A DNA stretch of 64,000 bases from Planctomycetaceae bacterium (GTDB lineage Bacteria > Planctomycetota > Planctomycetia > Pirellulales > Pirellulaceae): positions 88,338 to 152,337 of the forward strand of contig JACKHN010000015.1 of NCBI GenBank assembly GCA_020638975.1. Reading direction: 5' to 3'. Shown one piece after another: positions 40,138 to 50,253 of this stretch (positions within the stretch are counted from its first letter, which is position 1; each line of letters begins with the position of its first letter). A model generated the notes under the pieces. It was given only the letters and a program-made list of their open reading frames with translations. It was not told where the DNA came from and ran no database searches. The position numbers and the translations under genes are program-made.

Positions 40138-42423
40138 TCACTCGTCTTCAACGAGCGACGGGTCCAAAAGGATGCGGACGTCTTGCTGGTTTAAGCTGCA
40201 TTCGACAATAGCGGGAAAGCGAATGCTTTGGTCATCGCCTTTGGGCCGGATATATGCCATTAATCGAAGCGGTTGATTGGGAAGCTGAGTCAGTCGAAAC
40301 TCACCATCCGCGTCTGTCTCAGCCCACGGCGGGGGACCAGTTCGCGAACGCGAGAGCGAACGACCGTCCTTCGATCGGGCACTCACGGTAGCTCCTGCGA
40401 CAGGATTCCCATCGGGATCGACGACAATACCGGCGAGAGATTGTGTCGTCGGCAACAACCGCACGTCTGGCAATTCAATGGTCCCTTTGGCATCGGAGGC
40501 GAGCCGCTGAATGTCTTCCATCGCTGAGTCGACCGCTGGGATCGGCGAAAGAACGTGGATCATGTATTCATCTCCGGCACGCAAGCCGCTTAGTTCGTAT
40601 CGTCCATCGTCGTCGGTCACGGCGGTCGCAAGAACGCGATACGTCGCTCGATTGTCGTCGAGTTGTTGCCGGCGCATGAGTTCCAGACGCACCTTTTCGA
40701 GAGGTTTTTCGCCCAACACAACACGACCTCGGAGTCTGACCATAGGCTGCAATCTGAGTTCGACAGTGGCTTCGCGAATTTGCTCGAATGAGTGAGTCTT
40801 CTCGCCACGGACGACTTGCGATGCGACGACTCCTGACGCAGCGATCGATACGTCATAGTCTTCCCTCGGGTTCAGACCTGCGAGTTCGAAACGTCCTGTC
40901 TCATTGCTGGAGGTTTGCTGAAACTTTGGTCCATATCGCCCCAGTGACGCGGCACGAACGATTGCATGCGGCACGACATCGCCGTGTGCGTCGCGAACAG
41001 AGCCTCGAACTATTAAGCCTCGCGACACCTCAATCCGCAGTGGCTGACTGTCAGAATCCGCCGGCACATCAACCGGGATGGCCAAGGCTTTGGCTTCTTC
41101 GTACGGCATTGCGTCGCGACCGGGGATGACGAAGCCGGCGACTTCTCCACTTAGCATCAATTTTCCCGGTCCCGAAACCACCGGCAACCGGAATAGACCG
41201 TCCGGTCGCGTCATTGCCTGAGAGAAGAAAGGTACGTCAGGATCGTCCGCATCCGCTTGCGTCGTCGACCAACCAACCGTCACCCCACCGACTCCCGTCT
41301 TCGTCCCGCGACCCACCACACGGCCTTCGAGCCAACTCGGAGAAGGAATTCGCAATTCAACTTGTTTCGGCAGAGAGGATGCCTCTGCCGTCATCGTAAG
41401 TTTTTGCTGCATGAAAAGGTGATCGTAGCCGTCTGCAGGAACGAACATGAGGCTGTACTCACCGGGTTCCGCGATGGTGATCGCCGCCGTTCCATCGGGT
41501 AACAGCGCGGTTTTCCATTGACGCGGCATGCGAATCAAGGCGATTCCACCCGTCTGCAGGAACCCGTTTGTTTTCTCATCGAACACTCGCACGCGGAGCC
41601 CCAGGCCGGAGTCGAGCTGTACCTCAAGGGGATTCGCCAGGATTGTGAATTGGCGAAGGATGTCGGAGCGAGTATGGTTCAGCGGCTTCGCAGAGTCATG
41701 GTCGCTGGTCGCTGCGATGACGTATCTTGCCTGATGATCTGAGTCAACGACTTGCAAATGAATGTGGCAATCGGCAGGCAGCTGTTCAATGCGGAACTTT
41801 CCGTCGTCGCTTGCAGTCGTAAATGGACGTAGCGAGGACGAGTAAAGCCGCAACTCGTCTGGGCCTCGCAAGGAACCATCGAACGGGACACCAAATCGCG
41901 AGATCCCCAGAACTGTCACCTCTGCTGCGGACAGTCGCAGTCCCTCAGCATCGGACACGACGCCCTCCAACGTGGCCGCCGAATTCAACTTGACGGTGAT
42001 TTCGTCGGAATTCTCGAACGAATAGAGCGGCAGCCAACTGATTCCATATCCATTCGTGATGACGACAATGTCTGCACCGCGCTGTCCGCGGCGCAGATCT
42101 TCGACTACTCGATTCATCGTCAGGGGAATGCTCACGTGATCGAACACAAAACGACCTTGCTCATCCGCCATCGTTTCCGCGATCACATCGTGAAACTCGA
42201 TCAGCCCGACGGTGGCAGGCGTCGACGATGCTCGCAACACAACGCGACTACCTGGGTGCGGCTGGCCGTCTGAGGTCAAGACTCGTCCTCGCGCGGAGAT
42301 TTGAGGATGGGAGGGTATCTTTGCCAACTCTGCTGCCGCAGCGTCCCGTGCCAGAACGAGCATCAGTCCCAGGAACATGACCTGAGAGCACCGCCAACGG
42401 CGTAACGACTGTTGATCTCGCAT
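40138..42423 (-). CDS. Large exported protein with repeated carboxypeptidase-regulatory-like domains
   Basis: The 761-residue protein has a signal peptide (about 12-30, VMFLGLMLVLARDAAAAE) and about five to six carboxypeptidase-regulatory-like or Cna-B-type modules. Their starts are ISARGRVLTSDGQPHPGSRV, ATLEGVVSDAEGLRLSAAEV, WLEGRVVGRGTKTGVGGVTV, IVRGSVRDAHGDVVPHAIVR, RLRGRVVLGEKPLEKVRLEL and SLAGIVVDPDGNPVAGATVS. The repeated D-x-x-G-R-F/Y-x-L-x-x-L strand closes each. It has no in-frame UGA and no UxxC motif, in contrast to its downstream neighbour. It is 42 bp from the next gene on the same strand, so they form an operon. A structural or adhesive role is plausible; nothing enzymatic is visible. 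Confidence 0.8.
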   Translation of the reverse strand: MRDQQSLRRWRCSQVMFLGLMLVLARDAAAAELAKIPSHPQISARGRVLTSDGQPHPGSRVVLRASSTPATVGLIEFHDVIAETMADEQGRFVFDHVSIPLTMNRVVEDLRRGQRGADIVVITNGYGISWLPLYSFENSDEITVKLNSAATLEGVVSDAEGLRLSAAEVTVLGISRFGVPFDGSLRGPDELRLYSSSLRPFTTASDDGKFRIEQLPADCHIHLQVVDSDHQARYVIAATSDHDSAKPLNHTRSDILRQFTILANPLEVQLDSGLGLRVRVFDEKTNGFLQTGGIALIRMPRQWKTALLPDGTAAITIAEPGEYSLMFVPADGYDHLFMQQKLTMTAEASSLPKQVELRIPSPSWLEGRVVGRGTKTGVGGVTVGWSTTQADADDPDVPFFSQAMTRPDGLFRLPVVSGPGKLMLSGEVAGFVIPGRDAMPYEEAKALAIPVDVPADSDSQPLRIEVSRGLIVRGSVRDAHGDVVPHAIVRAASLGRYGPKFQQTSSNETGRFELAGLNPREDYDVSIAASGVVASQVVRGEKTHSFEQIREATVELRLQPMVRLRGRVVLGEKPLEKVRLELMRRQQLDDNRATYRVLATAVTDDDGRYELSGLRAGDEYMIHVLSPIPAVDSAMEDIQRLASDAKGTIELPDVRLLPTTQSLAGIVVDPDGNPVAGATVSARSKDGRSLSRSRTGPPPWAETDADGEFRLTQLPNQPLRLMAYIRPKGDDQSIRFPAIVECSLNQQDVRILLDPSLVEDE

Positions 42424-42558
42424 GGCTCCAACCTCCCGAGTGTGAGTTTTGATTGAGTTGCCAACTGCCTCGTTCAGACAGAAGCATTCTCATGAAACGC
42501 AGCAGCCATGACAAGCGAATACCGGAGATTGTGGCGAGCGGTGTGTCGTGAGAGATGT

Positions 42559-42680
42559 GGAGTGCTGTGACTAGCCACAGCTTTCGTTCGCGGCAGAGCC
42601 GCTTTTGTCTTGGATAGTTGGCAAGTCTTGGAAAGAGGCTGCGCCAAAAAAAAGGAAAGCGGCGACAAGTCGCCACACTC
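42559..42680. repeat. Diverged nested palindrome in the gap 42424-42943
   Basis: Left arm GGAGTGCTGTGACTAGCCAC (42559-42578, continuing AGCTTTCG) pairs with the complement of the right arm, GGAGTGTGGCGACTTGTCGC (continuing CGCTTTCC, 42680-42653). The outer bases are conserved and the centre of each arm differs, yet each is still a hairpin (CTGTG/CACAG on the left, GGCGAC/GTCGCC on the right). The rest of this 520-bp gap shows no gene. Confidence 0.5.
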
Positions 42681-42943
42681 CAAATCACGAGTCGGCGGCA
42701 TTGATTGCGACTTTCAACGCGAGGCATCAAGGTCATCGCCATCACGAACTGACCGTTTGGCATTCGCTCGAGTACCCAATGCGCGAATCCACCGTAGAAT
42801 TCCCGAACACGACCGCGACGTTGAACAGCTCCGCCCGTCAGCAGTCAGATCACACCTGCGGCTATGGCCGAGCAAAGTTGCGAGTGAGGCCCATGCCCAC
42901 AGAAGCGTCGTCCAAGCTCCCACCGCAAACGGTCTCATGGCAC

Positions 42944-43420
42944 CTACAGGTACATGCCAACAAACCCACCGGCTTCATCGCTGGCGGATTGGATGGTTTC
43001 GATCCGCTTCTTGGCTTCGGCAAGATCGCCGGCGTCGATATAGCGGTTGAATTCGACGGCGACCGAGCGGGAGACGGTTTCGGTAAACCAAGCGACAATC
43101 GGTTCGGTCAGCCAGTCGCAGGTCTCTCGCACCAAATCGACCGACAGATCACAGCGTTCGGTCGCCGCATCGGTGGGGTCCGTCAGCACGACACCGTCGA
43201 ATGTGAATTCGAGCATGCCAAGCTCGTCGTCGTTCGCGAGATGGTACACACACTTGGCGTTGTACAAGAAATAGGCGTTGTGCTGGCCATGCTTCTCAAT
43301 CGCTTGCTTCACACGTTCGCACAGCGCTCGGTACTTGGGCGACGCGTCGATTGGGATGTCCAGCCGGCCAATCGTGCGAAGCGGCAGGCAATCAAAGGAG
43401 ATATCTACCCAGCGATTCAT
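42944..43420 (-). CDS. Conserved-looking hypothetical protein
   Basis: The 158-residue protein has no signal peptide or membrane segment and no named domain. Features are an early WVDISFDCLPLRTIGRLDIP, a central block HNAYFLYNAKCVYHLANDDE and a C-terminal helix FNRYIDAGDLAEAKKRIETI. Its start ATG overlaps the stop of the 671-residue gene upstream (ATGA), so the two are translated together. The content is that of a real gene, with a shadow frame on the other strand. Confidence 0.75.
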   Translation of the reverse strand: MNRWVDISFDCLPLRTIGRLDIPIDASPKYRALCERVKQAIEKHGQHNAYFLYNAKCVYHLANDDELGMLEFTFDGVVLTDPTDAATERCDLSVDLVRETCDWLTEPIVAWFTETVSRSVAVEFNRYIDAGDLAEAKKRIETIQSASDEAGGFVGMYL

Positions 43421-45432
43421 GGATCAAGACTTGCTGTTTGGGCCAATTCAGGCGTGTCGTTCGATTCGGATTCCTCGGCCACAGCGTTCGGCGTGTCGCC
43501 TTCTCCGGCAACCGCTTCTTCGGCCACTCCAACTGGCAAGACTTGCTCCCAGCCAACCGACAACCAACCGTCTGCAGCTTTCGCAAGTCGCGCCTTTAAC
43601 TTACCAAAACGTTGCCCTCGCTTACCCGTGAACGAGAGTCCATCCTTTGCCTCTTCGGGCAATTTTGGCTTGAGCATCGCGTTGAACTTCTTCGACAGCA
43701 GACCGACAGCGGCAGCGTGACGGGCACCGTAGCTCTTGGCCGGTTCGCCGTTCAGCTCAATAAACTCGACTTTGAGATCGCCTTTCGAGACAAGTTGCAA
43801 TCCGCCGTCGTTCGGTGTCGTCAATTCGTACTCCCGGGAAATCCTGATATCGGGACGATAGAGTTTCTCCGTCGCTTCATCTTTAAGCAACAAACTAGCG
43901 GCAACGTACCCTTCGCCCTGGTGAAGACTTTGACACAAAATAGCGACGTTCACACCGCCGTTTGCAAACTCGACGCTGATCGGTTGCGATCGCGCGAACG
44001 TGATCGCCCAGGGCTCGGAATCATTCGTAATGGCCAAGTCAGCGGGAACTTCCAGCTCGGCCTCTTTGTACATTTCGACGATACGAACATCCGTGAGCAT
44101 CACGCCGCCGATAAGCGATTCCGAAAAATTCCCTGCAATCGACTCATGGACGCGTGCGTTAAGATCAAAGTCGCCTTCGAGTTCCGGTGCGGGGCCAGGA
44201 GCAGCAAGCTGAAAACTGCCGGCTCGCAACAAGCGGACGAGCAATTGCGAGTCAGTCGTCTTCAGATCGAACAACTCAGGAAAGCTCTCGCGTCGCACGA
44301 GCGGCGAGCGAAAATTGCTCTGGTACGACTCATCGGCCTCTGCCAGAGTCTCGCCAGCCTGGCCATCGACGCGACCAGCCACGCGACTTGCGGCTTTTCG
44401 GGATGCGATTCCCTCCGTTTGACCCTTCTTCTGGTTAACTTGCTTCCACGCGATGTTTCGCACGAGGCGACACTTCGCAGCGATCGATGAGACGTGAGTG
44501 CTGGTGGCAGCCGTCGCTCGAGCCCAGTCCGATGTTAAGCCCTCTATATCAAAATAGACTCGCTTCGAGGCGTTAATATTTGTGTAGCCGGTGCTATAGA
44601 TCGAAACGCTCCGGTTATAACCAACATTGTTCGATACCGCATTGCCAGTCAGGGTGATGTCGAAGACCGCGTTCTCGTCGCTGGGTATCAATTCGAGATC
44701 GACATCGCCGGTCAGATAAGTCGTGCCATGGATCGAAGTTCCCATGATGCAATCACGCAAGGGTTCGGTCGCTTCCACCTTGTCCCGCACGGTCGACCCA
44801 ACCAACTGCTTCGACGCGGCCACGTACAAGTTGGGGTGGGAATGATGCTCACGGATCGCTGCCGTCACCGATTCGATTTGCTCAGCACGGTCGAACCAGC
44901 CCAGCGTACGTCCGATTTCATTGGCAAGTTTGGTCGTCGGTGCTGCCTCGTATGCCTCTAGTTGAGCGACCAACTCGTCGATGCGTCGATCGAACTCCGC
45001 CGAGAATCCCTCTGTCGCGGAAAATACGAGATGGTTCATATACTCGCGAAGCGAATCGCGGACGTCGGTGAAAGCCTTCAGCTCAAGACCGGCTTGATTC
45101 TCGCGATAGGCGACAAGCGATCGATTGAGCACCTCTAAGCTTGGGGCCTCTTCCTTCCCGAGTTCGGTGAGCATCGCATCCAGTTGCACCAATTCGCGCC
45201 AAGTCGCCGCCTGCTCGGCGTCGCTTGAACTGAGAAGCGATTCAAGAACTTGGACATTCTGAAGGAGCTTCGCCTTCGAGTCGGCCACGTCCTCAGGCGT
45301 CAACGAACGCGCTTGACCCTTCGCGGCTCGAACTAAATCCAGCGGTGAATCTGCTTGGATGTGTGTGGCACCAGTGTTCCATGATGTCGCAACCAGCAAG
45401 AACACTATTAAACAAGACAGAGTCCGTCGCAT
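43417..45432 (-). CDS. Exported hypothetical protein, 671 residues
   Basis: I chose the ATG at 45432 because AAGGAG lies 8 bp upstream; the longer frame is not supported. A signal peptide (about 1-28, RRTLSCLIVFLLVATSW) leads to an all-helical region (about 40-210), a beta-rich region (TYLTGDVDLELIPSDENAVF, TGNAVSNNVGYNRSVSIYST) and a further C-terminal domain. The strand-loop patterns give a faint impression of a large beta-sandwich. I recognise no family. It is coupled by ATGA overlap to the small hypothetical gene, so they act as a pair. Confidence 0.75.
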   Translation of the reverse strand: MRRTLSCLIVFLLVATSWNTGATHIQADSPLDLVRAAKGQARSLTPEDVADSKAKLLQNVQVLESLLSSSDAEQAATWRELVQLDAMLTELGKEEAPSLEVLNRSLVAYRENQAGLELKAFTDVRDSLREYMNHLVFSATEGFSAEFDRRIDELVAQLEAYEAAPTTKLANEIGRTLGWFDRAEQIESVTAAIREHHSHPNLYVAASKQLVGSTVRDKVEATEPLRDCIMGTSIHGTTYLTGDVDLELIPSDENAVFDITLTGNAVSNNVGYNRSVSIYSTGYTNINASKRVYFDIEGLTSDWARATAATSTHVSSIAAKCRLVRNIAWKQVNQKKGQTEGIASRKAASRVAGRVDGQAGETLAEADESYQSNFRSPLVRRESFPELFDLKTTDSQLLVRLLRAGSFQLAAPGPAPELEGDFDLNARVHESIAGNFSESLIGGVMLTDVRIVEMYKEAELEVPADLAITNDSEPWAITFARSQPISVEFANGGVNVAILCQSLHQGEGYVAASLLLKDEATEKLYRPDIRISREYELTTPNDGGLQLVSKGDLKVEFIELNGEPAKSYGARHAAAVGLLSKKFNAMLKPKLPEEAKDGLSFTGKRGQRFGKLKARLAKAADGWLSVGWEQVLPVGVAEEAVAGEGDTPNAVAEESESNDTPELAQTASLDP

Positions 45433-45864
45433 CGAGCCACTCCTTTGTGATGGGACTTCGCTGATCGCCGCGCGAAGAATAGTCATAACAGGAAACGTTT
45501 TCTCAGGCTATTCAAACTTCAGGTGATCTAGCGACTTGCCTCAGTCGGCAGGTGCGAAGGACACATCCGACTCGCTGAAACTGTACGCCAGACCCGGGTA
45601 CGTATCGAATAACAGCTCCATTATCCATATGACGGGGGAAATCTGCTAGTAGCCTGGAGCGATTAGGAAGAATAAAACAGTCATATCTAGGTATTGCATG
45701 TCAGTCCACCCGAGCTCGGAGCTGGGGGGCAATCCCGAGAATGCCGCGCCGGGTCCGTCATGGTCAGCACTCGTGTCTCGTTATAAAATGTCGCATATCG
45801 AAAAAACTGACATCCTGAGACCGCCCCCTTCGCCAAGGACCCTGCTATCCAGGGACACAGTGCC
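45433..45864. other. Intergenic region between divergent genes
   Basis: About 430 bp lie between the start of the 671-residue gene (minus) and the start of the TerB-like gene (plus). TATAAA at about 45782-45787 could be a -10 box for the plus-strand gene, but I see no convincing -35 box. I see no hairpin repeat or reading frame of note. Confidence 0.4.
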
Positions 45865-46419
45865 ATGAGTGACGAATTTCTAGGTGAACGCCGCCGCGTA
45901 CTCGAAAATTCCTTTTTCGCTCAGCGTGACCGTGAACTCATGGATAAGCTAAGGAAACAGGTCAAAAAGGAAGCATTGTCCGACGCCTGCGGGATAAAGA
46001 ACCCGGCCGCCCTCGAAGCCTTGGTCAATGCGAATGTCAGCCCCGAGACGATCACAGCTCTGTCGCTAATCCCGCTCATCGCTGTCGCGTGGGCGGACGG
46101 CAAGATGGACCCGCACGAACGCGACGCCATCTGCTCGGCAACAGAATCTGCAGGGATTCAGGCTGATTCCGTGTGCCGACAACTGCTGAATTGCTGGCTT
46201 GCGGAAGCTCCGCAACCCGATTTGGTGAATGCCTGGAAGGAGTATATCCAGGCGCTTGCCTCGACCTCAAACATCCATGCGATCGAAGCACTTCGTACGG
46301 ACGTCCTCGGCCACGCTCGCGACGTCGCTAAAGCTGCGGGCGGCCTTCTCGGAGTCGGCAGCATTTCGAAGCGTGAGCAGGCGGTGCTCGACGATCTGGC
46401 TTCAGCCTTCTCGGCATAA
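45865..46419 (+). CDS. TerB-like domain protein
   Basis: The 184-residue protein has an N-terminal helical part (LENSFFAQRDRELMDKLRKQ). A TerB-like helical core follows, with the family pattern LIPLIAVAWADGKMDPHERD (the D-G-x-x-D-xx-E metal-binding loop), and a C-terminal helix ends ILDDL-like KREQAVLDDLASAFS. TerB-type proteins have been linked to tellurite resistance and membrane stress, but many have unknown roles. It is the first gene of a plus-strand run after a long gap. Confidence 0.7.
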   Translation: MSDEFLGERRRVLENSFFAQRDRELMDKLRKQVKKEALSDACGIKNPAALEALVNANVSPETITALSLIPLIAVAWADGKMDPHERDAICSATESAGIQADSVCRQLLNCWLAEAPQPDLVNAWKEYIQALASTSNIHAIEALRTDVLGHARDVAKAAGGLLGVGSISKREQAVLDDLASAFSA

Positions 46420-46616
46420 CCGTTTCGATCCATTCAGTCGATCATCTTTACCCAGTTGCGTTGTCTTTTCGCAACATTCCGCGTTGCTAAATCGCCACAT
46501 GTTGCCAAATCGCGTGGTACGTTTACGCAGATCAACCAAGATGCGCCTTGCGCCCCGAGTTCCATGCGTTTTGGACTCACCGGCATCAAGGCCACGGTTC
46601 GCGTACGAGTACCACG

Positions 46617-49181
46617 ATGCCTCTCGGGAAGTCAACACAATGGACGCTCATCGCCGTCGCCATCATTTGGTTGACGAGTTGCGGCTGTTCCAGCATCCGT
46701 GTTCCGGCTATCGACCCGACCGGTGCGAGCGTCTTCGCTCCGAACGGTTCGTACACGACGCTCGAGTCGCCTTGCGCTGCACTTTTACCGGCTTCGTGCT
46801 TACCTCGTCCCGCATTTGCCGAACCGCCATCCGTTGCCCCCTGCCAAACACCTGTGGCGGCGGGAGTGCCACTGCCACCTCGACCAACGCAAGCGGTCGC
46901 GGTCGCCAACATTCCAGATCGTCTGTTGCTAACGCCATCCCAGATCGTCGCCCCAGTTGGTAGCGAAGTCGTGCTGCTGGCGGGGCTCAGCGGACCGGAT
47001 GGCTATTTTATTCCGAAGCAACCGGTCGAGTGGCTGTTGTCCCAGGAAAGCGTCGGCCATTTCGTCGACGTTGGCGAGGACGATCACCCGACGCTGTCCG
47101 CCCTCCTTCATCGCACGCCCGAAAAACGGAGTAGCAACTTTGCGATCGCGCGAACCTCTTCGAGCGCTCGAACTATAACACGGGGCACTCCGGCCCCCAA
47201 CGATGACATTGTGGTCCAGAAGGGCCAGACTTGGGTGACGATGACCTCGGCCAGTGAAGGCGTCAGCCACGTCAGCGCCGTCGCTACGGAAGCTGCCAAC
47301 TGGGAGCAACGCCGTCAGTCCGCGACGATTCAATGGGTGGATGCTCAGTGGTTGCTGCCTTCGCCAACGGTTGTTCGAGCCGGACAATCTCAGATCTTGA
47401 GCACGACAATCAATCGCAGTTCAAGTCGATCTCCCGTGCGCGGCTGGCTCGTTCGCTACGAAATCGTTAGCGGTCCTTCGGCAGGCTTTGGTCCTGAGCG
47501 GGCACAAGCCGTGGAAGTTACGACCGACGCGAATGGCAAAGCGAATGTCTCCCTACAACCGCTCGGCAACGAGCCGGGTGTGACGCAGGTCAAGATTGAG
47601 ATCCTATCGCCAGCGCTGTCGGGGCTCGACGGACAGCCTGTTGTTATCGGCCAAGGCATGACGAGCGTGACTTGGAGCGCCGCCGGTCTCGCCGTGCGAA
47701 TCATCGGCCCAACCCTGGGCGCGGTTGGTGCGACACTCGACTATCAAATCGAAGTAACGAATCCCGGCGACTTGCCCACAGAAAACGTCATCGTAACCGC
47801 CGAGATCCCACAGACGTTCAAAGTCCTTGGCGGCCAGGAGGGCGAATTTGGTGCGAACGTCGAATGGCGCGTCGATCGGTTGCCGCCACGTGGCTCGCAG
47901 CAGTTCACCGTGCAATGCCGTGCCATGTCGGCGGGCAACGCGTGGCTCTTTGCACGAGCTGCCGCAACGGGCATTAATTCCGAACGCGTGAGATTTAATA
48001 CCGAGATCACGGAGTCGGCCTTGCAACTGACCATGGAACTCGCCGCCGTCGATAATCCCAACGCCATCAAGGTCGGTGATCGAGTCAGCTTCAACATTGA
48101 AGTGAGAAACACGAGCAACGTTCCGCTAACCAACGTGCAGCTCCGCGACACCTACGCTAACGGACTGGAAGAAGCACATAACGAGCCGAATCCGATCTCG
48201 AAGAACGTCGGCAACTTGGCTCCCGGTGCGAGTTGGCCACTCGCGATCACTTTCATCGTCCGCCAGCCCGGCCAGTTGTGCCATACGCTTCAGGCAACAG
48301 CGGACGGTGGCCATACGGCGTCCGTCGAGCGATGCATTACCGCCGGCGCACCTCGCTATGACTTCTCGATGGAACTCCGCGGACCCGAGGAGATTCTGAC
48401 GGGCGAGACGGCGAAGTACGAAATCGTTGTGAAGAACACCGGCGACGGCGAGTTGACAGGAATTCGCGTCGTATATCGAGCCCCAGACGCATTGCTTCCA
48501 AAGCGAGCGACCGAGAACTACCGGATCGAATCCGGGGCCTTGGTGTGGACGATCGGATCGCTGGGAGCAGGCAAATCGATGGAACCATTGACCATCCTGT
48601 GCGACACTGTCTCGCCAAACAATGCGGCAGAGACGAGCGTCCTGGTGAGCACCGAGCAAGGACTCACCAACTCCAAACGCGTTAATACTGCAATTCGCCA
48701 GGCGTCCGCTCCTGGTGTCGCACCGCCCGGTCCCGCGCGACCGGAAGTTCGTACACAGCCCGAACCAGAGGCAACACCCGGACCAACCAGTGGCGCCATG
48801 CGAGTGAGCGTATCCGACATCTCTGACCCGATCCGAGTCGGAGAAACGGTGACGTACCTTGTCCAGCTAGAGAACACGCGACAAGCATCGGACAAAAACG
48901 TCTATATCACTTACTACTTGCCACAGGGCGCAAAATTCGTTTCGCTGGTGGACGACAAGTTCGTGCCCGTGGACGGGTTGCGTGTCAGTCCTGATAAACT
49001 CACGATAACGATGGAGCGACCGATCGTCGAAATTCGTCCTGGTGAAAAACTGCCGCCTTACCGACTCCAGGTCGAGGGAACGCGAGTTGGTAAGATGGAG
49101 CTGCGAGTCGAAGTATCAAGCGTCTTGTCCGGTGATCAGCCGGTGATTGCAACAGCCGACACGAGAGTAAACGCGAGCTGA
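46617..49181 (+). CDS. DUF11-repeat lipoprotein
   Basis: I chose the ATG at 46617 because it begins a lipoprotein signal (WTLIAVAIIWLTSCGCSS, lipobox LTSC); the frame to 46548 adds nothing of that kind. The 854-residue protein has a Pro-rich spacer, Ig-like modules with a Big1 flavour (NAKANVSLQPLGNEPGVTQV region) and three or four DUF11-type conserved repeats: VGATLDYQIEVTNPGDLPTE, KVGDRVSFNIEVRNTSNVPL, LTGETAKYEIVVKNTGDGEL and RVGETVTYLVQLENTRQASD. It is an outer-surface structural protein by domain type. The next gene's ATG overlaps its stop by TGATG. Confidence 0.85.
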   Translation: MPLGKSTQWTLIAVAIIWLTSCGCSSIRVPAIDPTGASVFAPNGSYTTLESPCAALLPASCLPRPAFAEPPSVAPCQTPVAAGVPLPPRPTQAVAVANIPDRLLLTPSQIVAPVGSEVVLLAGLSGPDGYFIPKQPVEWLLSQESVGHFVDVGEDDHPTLSALLHRTPEKRSSNFAIARTSSSARTITRGTPAPNDDIVVQKGQTWVTMTSASEGVSHVSAVATEAANWEQRRQSATIQWVDAQWLLPSPTVVRAGQSQILSTTINRSSSRSPVRGWLVRYEIVSGPSAGFGPERAQAVEVTTDANGKANVSLQPLGNEPGVTQVKIEILSPALSGLDGQPVVIGQGMTSVTWSAAGLAVRIIGPTLGAVGATLDYQIEVTNPGDLPTENVIVTAEIPQTFKVLGGQEGEFGANVEWRVDRLPPRGSQQFTVQCRAMSAGNAWLFARAAATGINSERVRFNTEITESALQLTMELAAVDNPNAIKVGDRVSFNIEVRNTSNVPLTNVQLRDTYANGLEEAHNEPNPISKNVGNLAPGASWPLAITFIVRQPGQLCHTLQATADGGHTASVERCITAGAPRYDFSMELRGPEEILTGETAKYEIVVKNTGDGELTGIRVVYRAPDALLPKRATENYRIESGALVWTIGSLGAGKSMEPLTILCDTVSPNNAAETSVLVSTEQGLTNSKRVNTAIRQASAPGVAPPGPARPEVRTQPEPEATPGPTSGAMRVSVSDISDPIRVGETVTYLVQLENTRQASDKNVYITYYLPQGAKFVSLVDDKFVPVDGLRVSPDKLTITMERPIVEIRPGEKLPPYRLQVEGTRVGKMELRVEVSSVLSGDQPVIATADTRVNAS

Positions 49182-49552
49182 TGGAAGCGCGCCGATTCGT
49201 CGTTCTGCGTCACGAGCCAGGAGAATCTGGCCCTCGCGAATTGCATTGGGACTTGATGCTCGAATTCGGCGATCGTCTACGAACTTGGGCACTGAGCCGC
49301 GAACCGCTGGCCGGCGTACCAATCGCGGCTGAGGAGTTGCCAGCGCACCGCTCCGCCTATCTTGACTACGAAGGGCCGGTGTCACGGGGGCGAGGGACCG
49401 TTAGCCGTTTCGATCGCGGTACATTCGAACTCGAGGCGGAATCGGCTGATGAGATTACCGCGACTTTGGCGGGACGACGCCTGAAGGGCTACCTACGATT
49501 GCATCGCGACGCGTCAAGTCAGCGTTGGACGGTGTTGCTCGCGCCTAACTGA
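49181..49552 (+). CDS. Stand-alone LigD 3'-phosphoesterase-like domain protein
   Basis: The 123-residue protein follows the N-terminal 3'-phosphoesterase-like domain of LigD: RFVVLRHEPGESGPRELHWD resembles the RFVVQ-H-x-ARxxHxDxRLE block, then MLEFGDRLRTWALSREP. This domain processes 3'-phosphates at DNA ends in non-homologous end joining; stand-alone versions occur in bacteria and archaea. The second conserved His is in ELHWD. It overlaps the DUF11 stop by TGATG, and its 3' end overlaps the convergent gene by 34 bp. Its role beside a surface protein is not clear. Confidence 0.7.
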   Translation: MEARRFVVLRHEPGESGPRELHWDLMLEFGDRLRTWALSREPLAGVPIAAEELPAHRSAYLDYEGPVSRGRGTVSRFDRGTFELEAESADEITATLAGRRLKGYLRLHRDASSQRWTVLLAPN

Positions 49553-50253
49553 ATGGACGCATTGAGCAACGGTACGTGCTTGTGTTCCGTATGTCCGGCG
49601 AGATGGATCTCGCCCTCGCGAAGCTCGATCGAGTCGACATAGATCTCGCGATGAGCGTAATCTTCATGAGAGACCGGCACCGTGACGAGCGCAACAGGAT
49701 CGCCATCGAGTTGTCGCCATCGCAACGAGATGTCGCCGCGTCGAGCTGCGACAGCGATCTTGTCGAGAAACTGTTTTAGCGGCACGGGCAATGCGCCGGC
49801 ACGTAGCTTACTGACGCGCACCGCAACCGTGTTGGTGTCCGTGGTGAGATCCACATCGAGCAGCATCGAAACGACTGTTGTGAACTTGCCGTTGTCAAAC
49901 TTACAGGCGACTCGAATCGCATCGGTGTCGATCGCCACACGAGGCTCTTGCGTTCCACGAGGCAGTACGTTCGGGAACTTCTCCGGCATGTCGGCAACCA
50001 ACCAGCCATTGATCTGATCTTCAGTGAATACGGCTTCCCAAGTGCCAATACTGCGAACTTCGTTGTGCAAATCGAGCATGCTTTGCTCAAGTTCGTTGCC
50101 AGCCTGGGCGTAGTCAACTGTGCTTTCGCGCATTGCTTGCTGATAGAACTCCGGCTCCCGCTGAGCGGCTTGATACAGTCCCAAGACAGCGATCCCCAGC
50201 AGTCCGAGGACTACCGCCGTCGTTATCAAAAGGTAACGGATCGCCTTTCGCAC
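49519..50253 (-). CDS. Membrane-anchored hypothetical protein
   Basis: The 244-residue protein has one N-terminal transmembrane helix (YLLITTAVVLGLLGIAVLGL, about 7-26) and an exported-looking part with no cysteine cluster or catalytic motif. Within it, EAVFTEDQINGWLVADMPEK and VSMLLDVDLTTDTNTVAVRV look like a LptA- or DUF-type beta-taco or BON-like fold, only an impression. It is convergent with the LigD-like gene with overlapping ends, and a nested palindromic element lies upstream. Confidence 0.7.
   Translation of the reverse strand: MRKAIRYLLITTAVVLGLLGIAVLGLYQAAQREPEFYQQAMRESTVDYAQAGNELEQSMLDLHNEVRSIGTWEAVFTEDQINGWLVADMPEKFPNVLPRGTQEPRVAIDTDAIRVACKFDNGKFTTVVSMLLDVDLTTDTNTVAVRVSKLRAGALPVPLKQFLDKIAVAARRGDISLRWRQLDGDPVALVTVPVSHEDYAHREIYVDSIELREGEIHLAGHTEHKHVPLLNASIQLGASNTVQR

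Noticed and set aside
42605..43720. A 371-residue plus-strand reading frame
   Set aside because: It crosses a palindromic repeat and is antisense to two ATGA-coupled minus-strand genes with normal composition.
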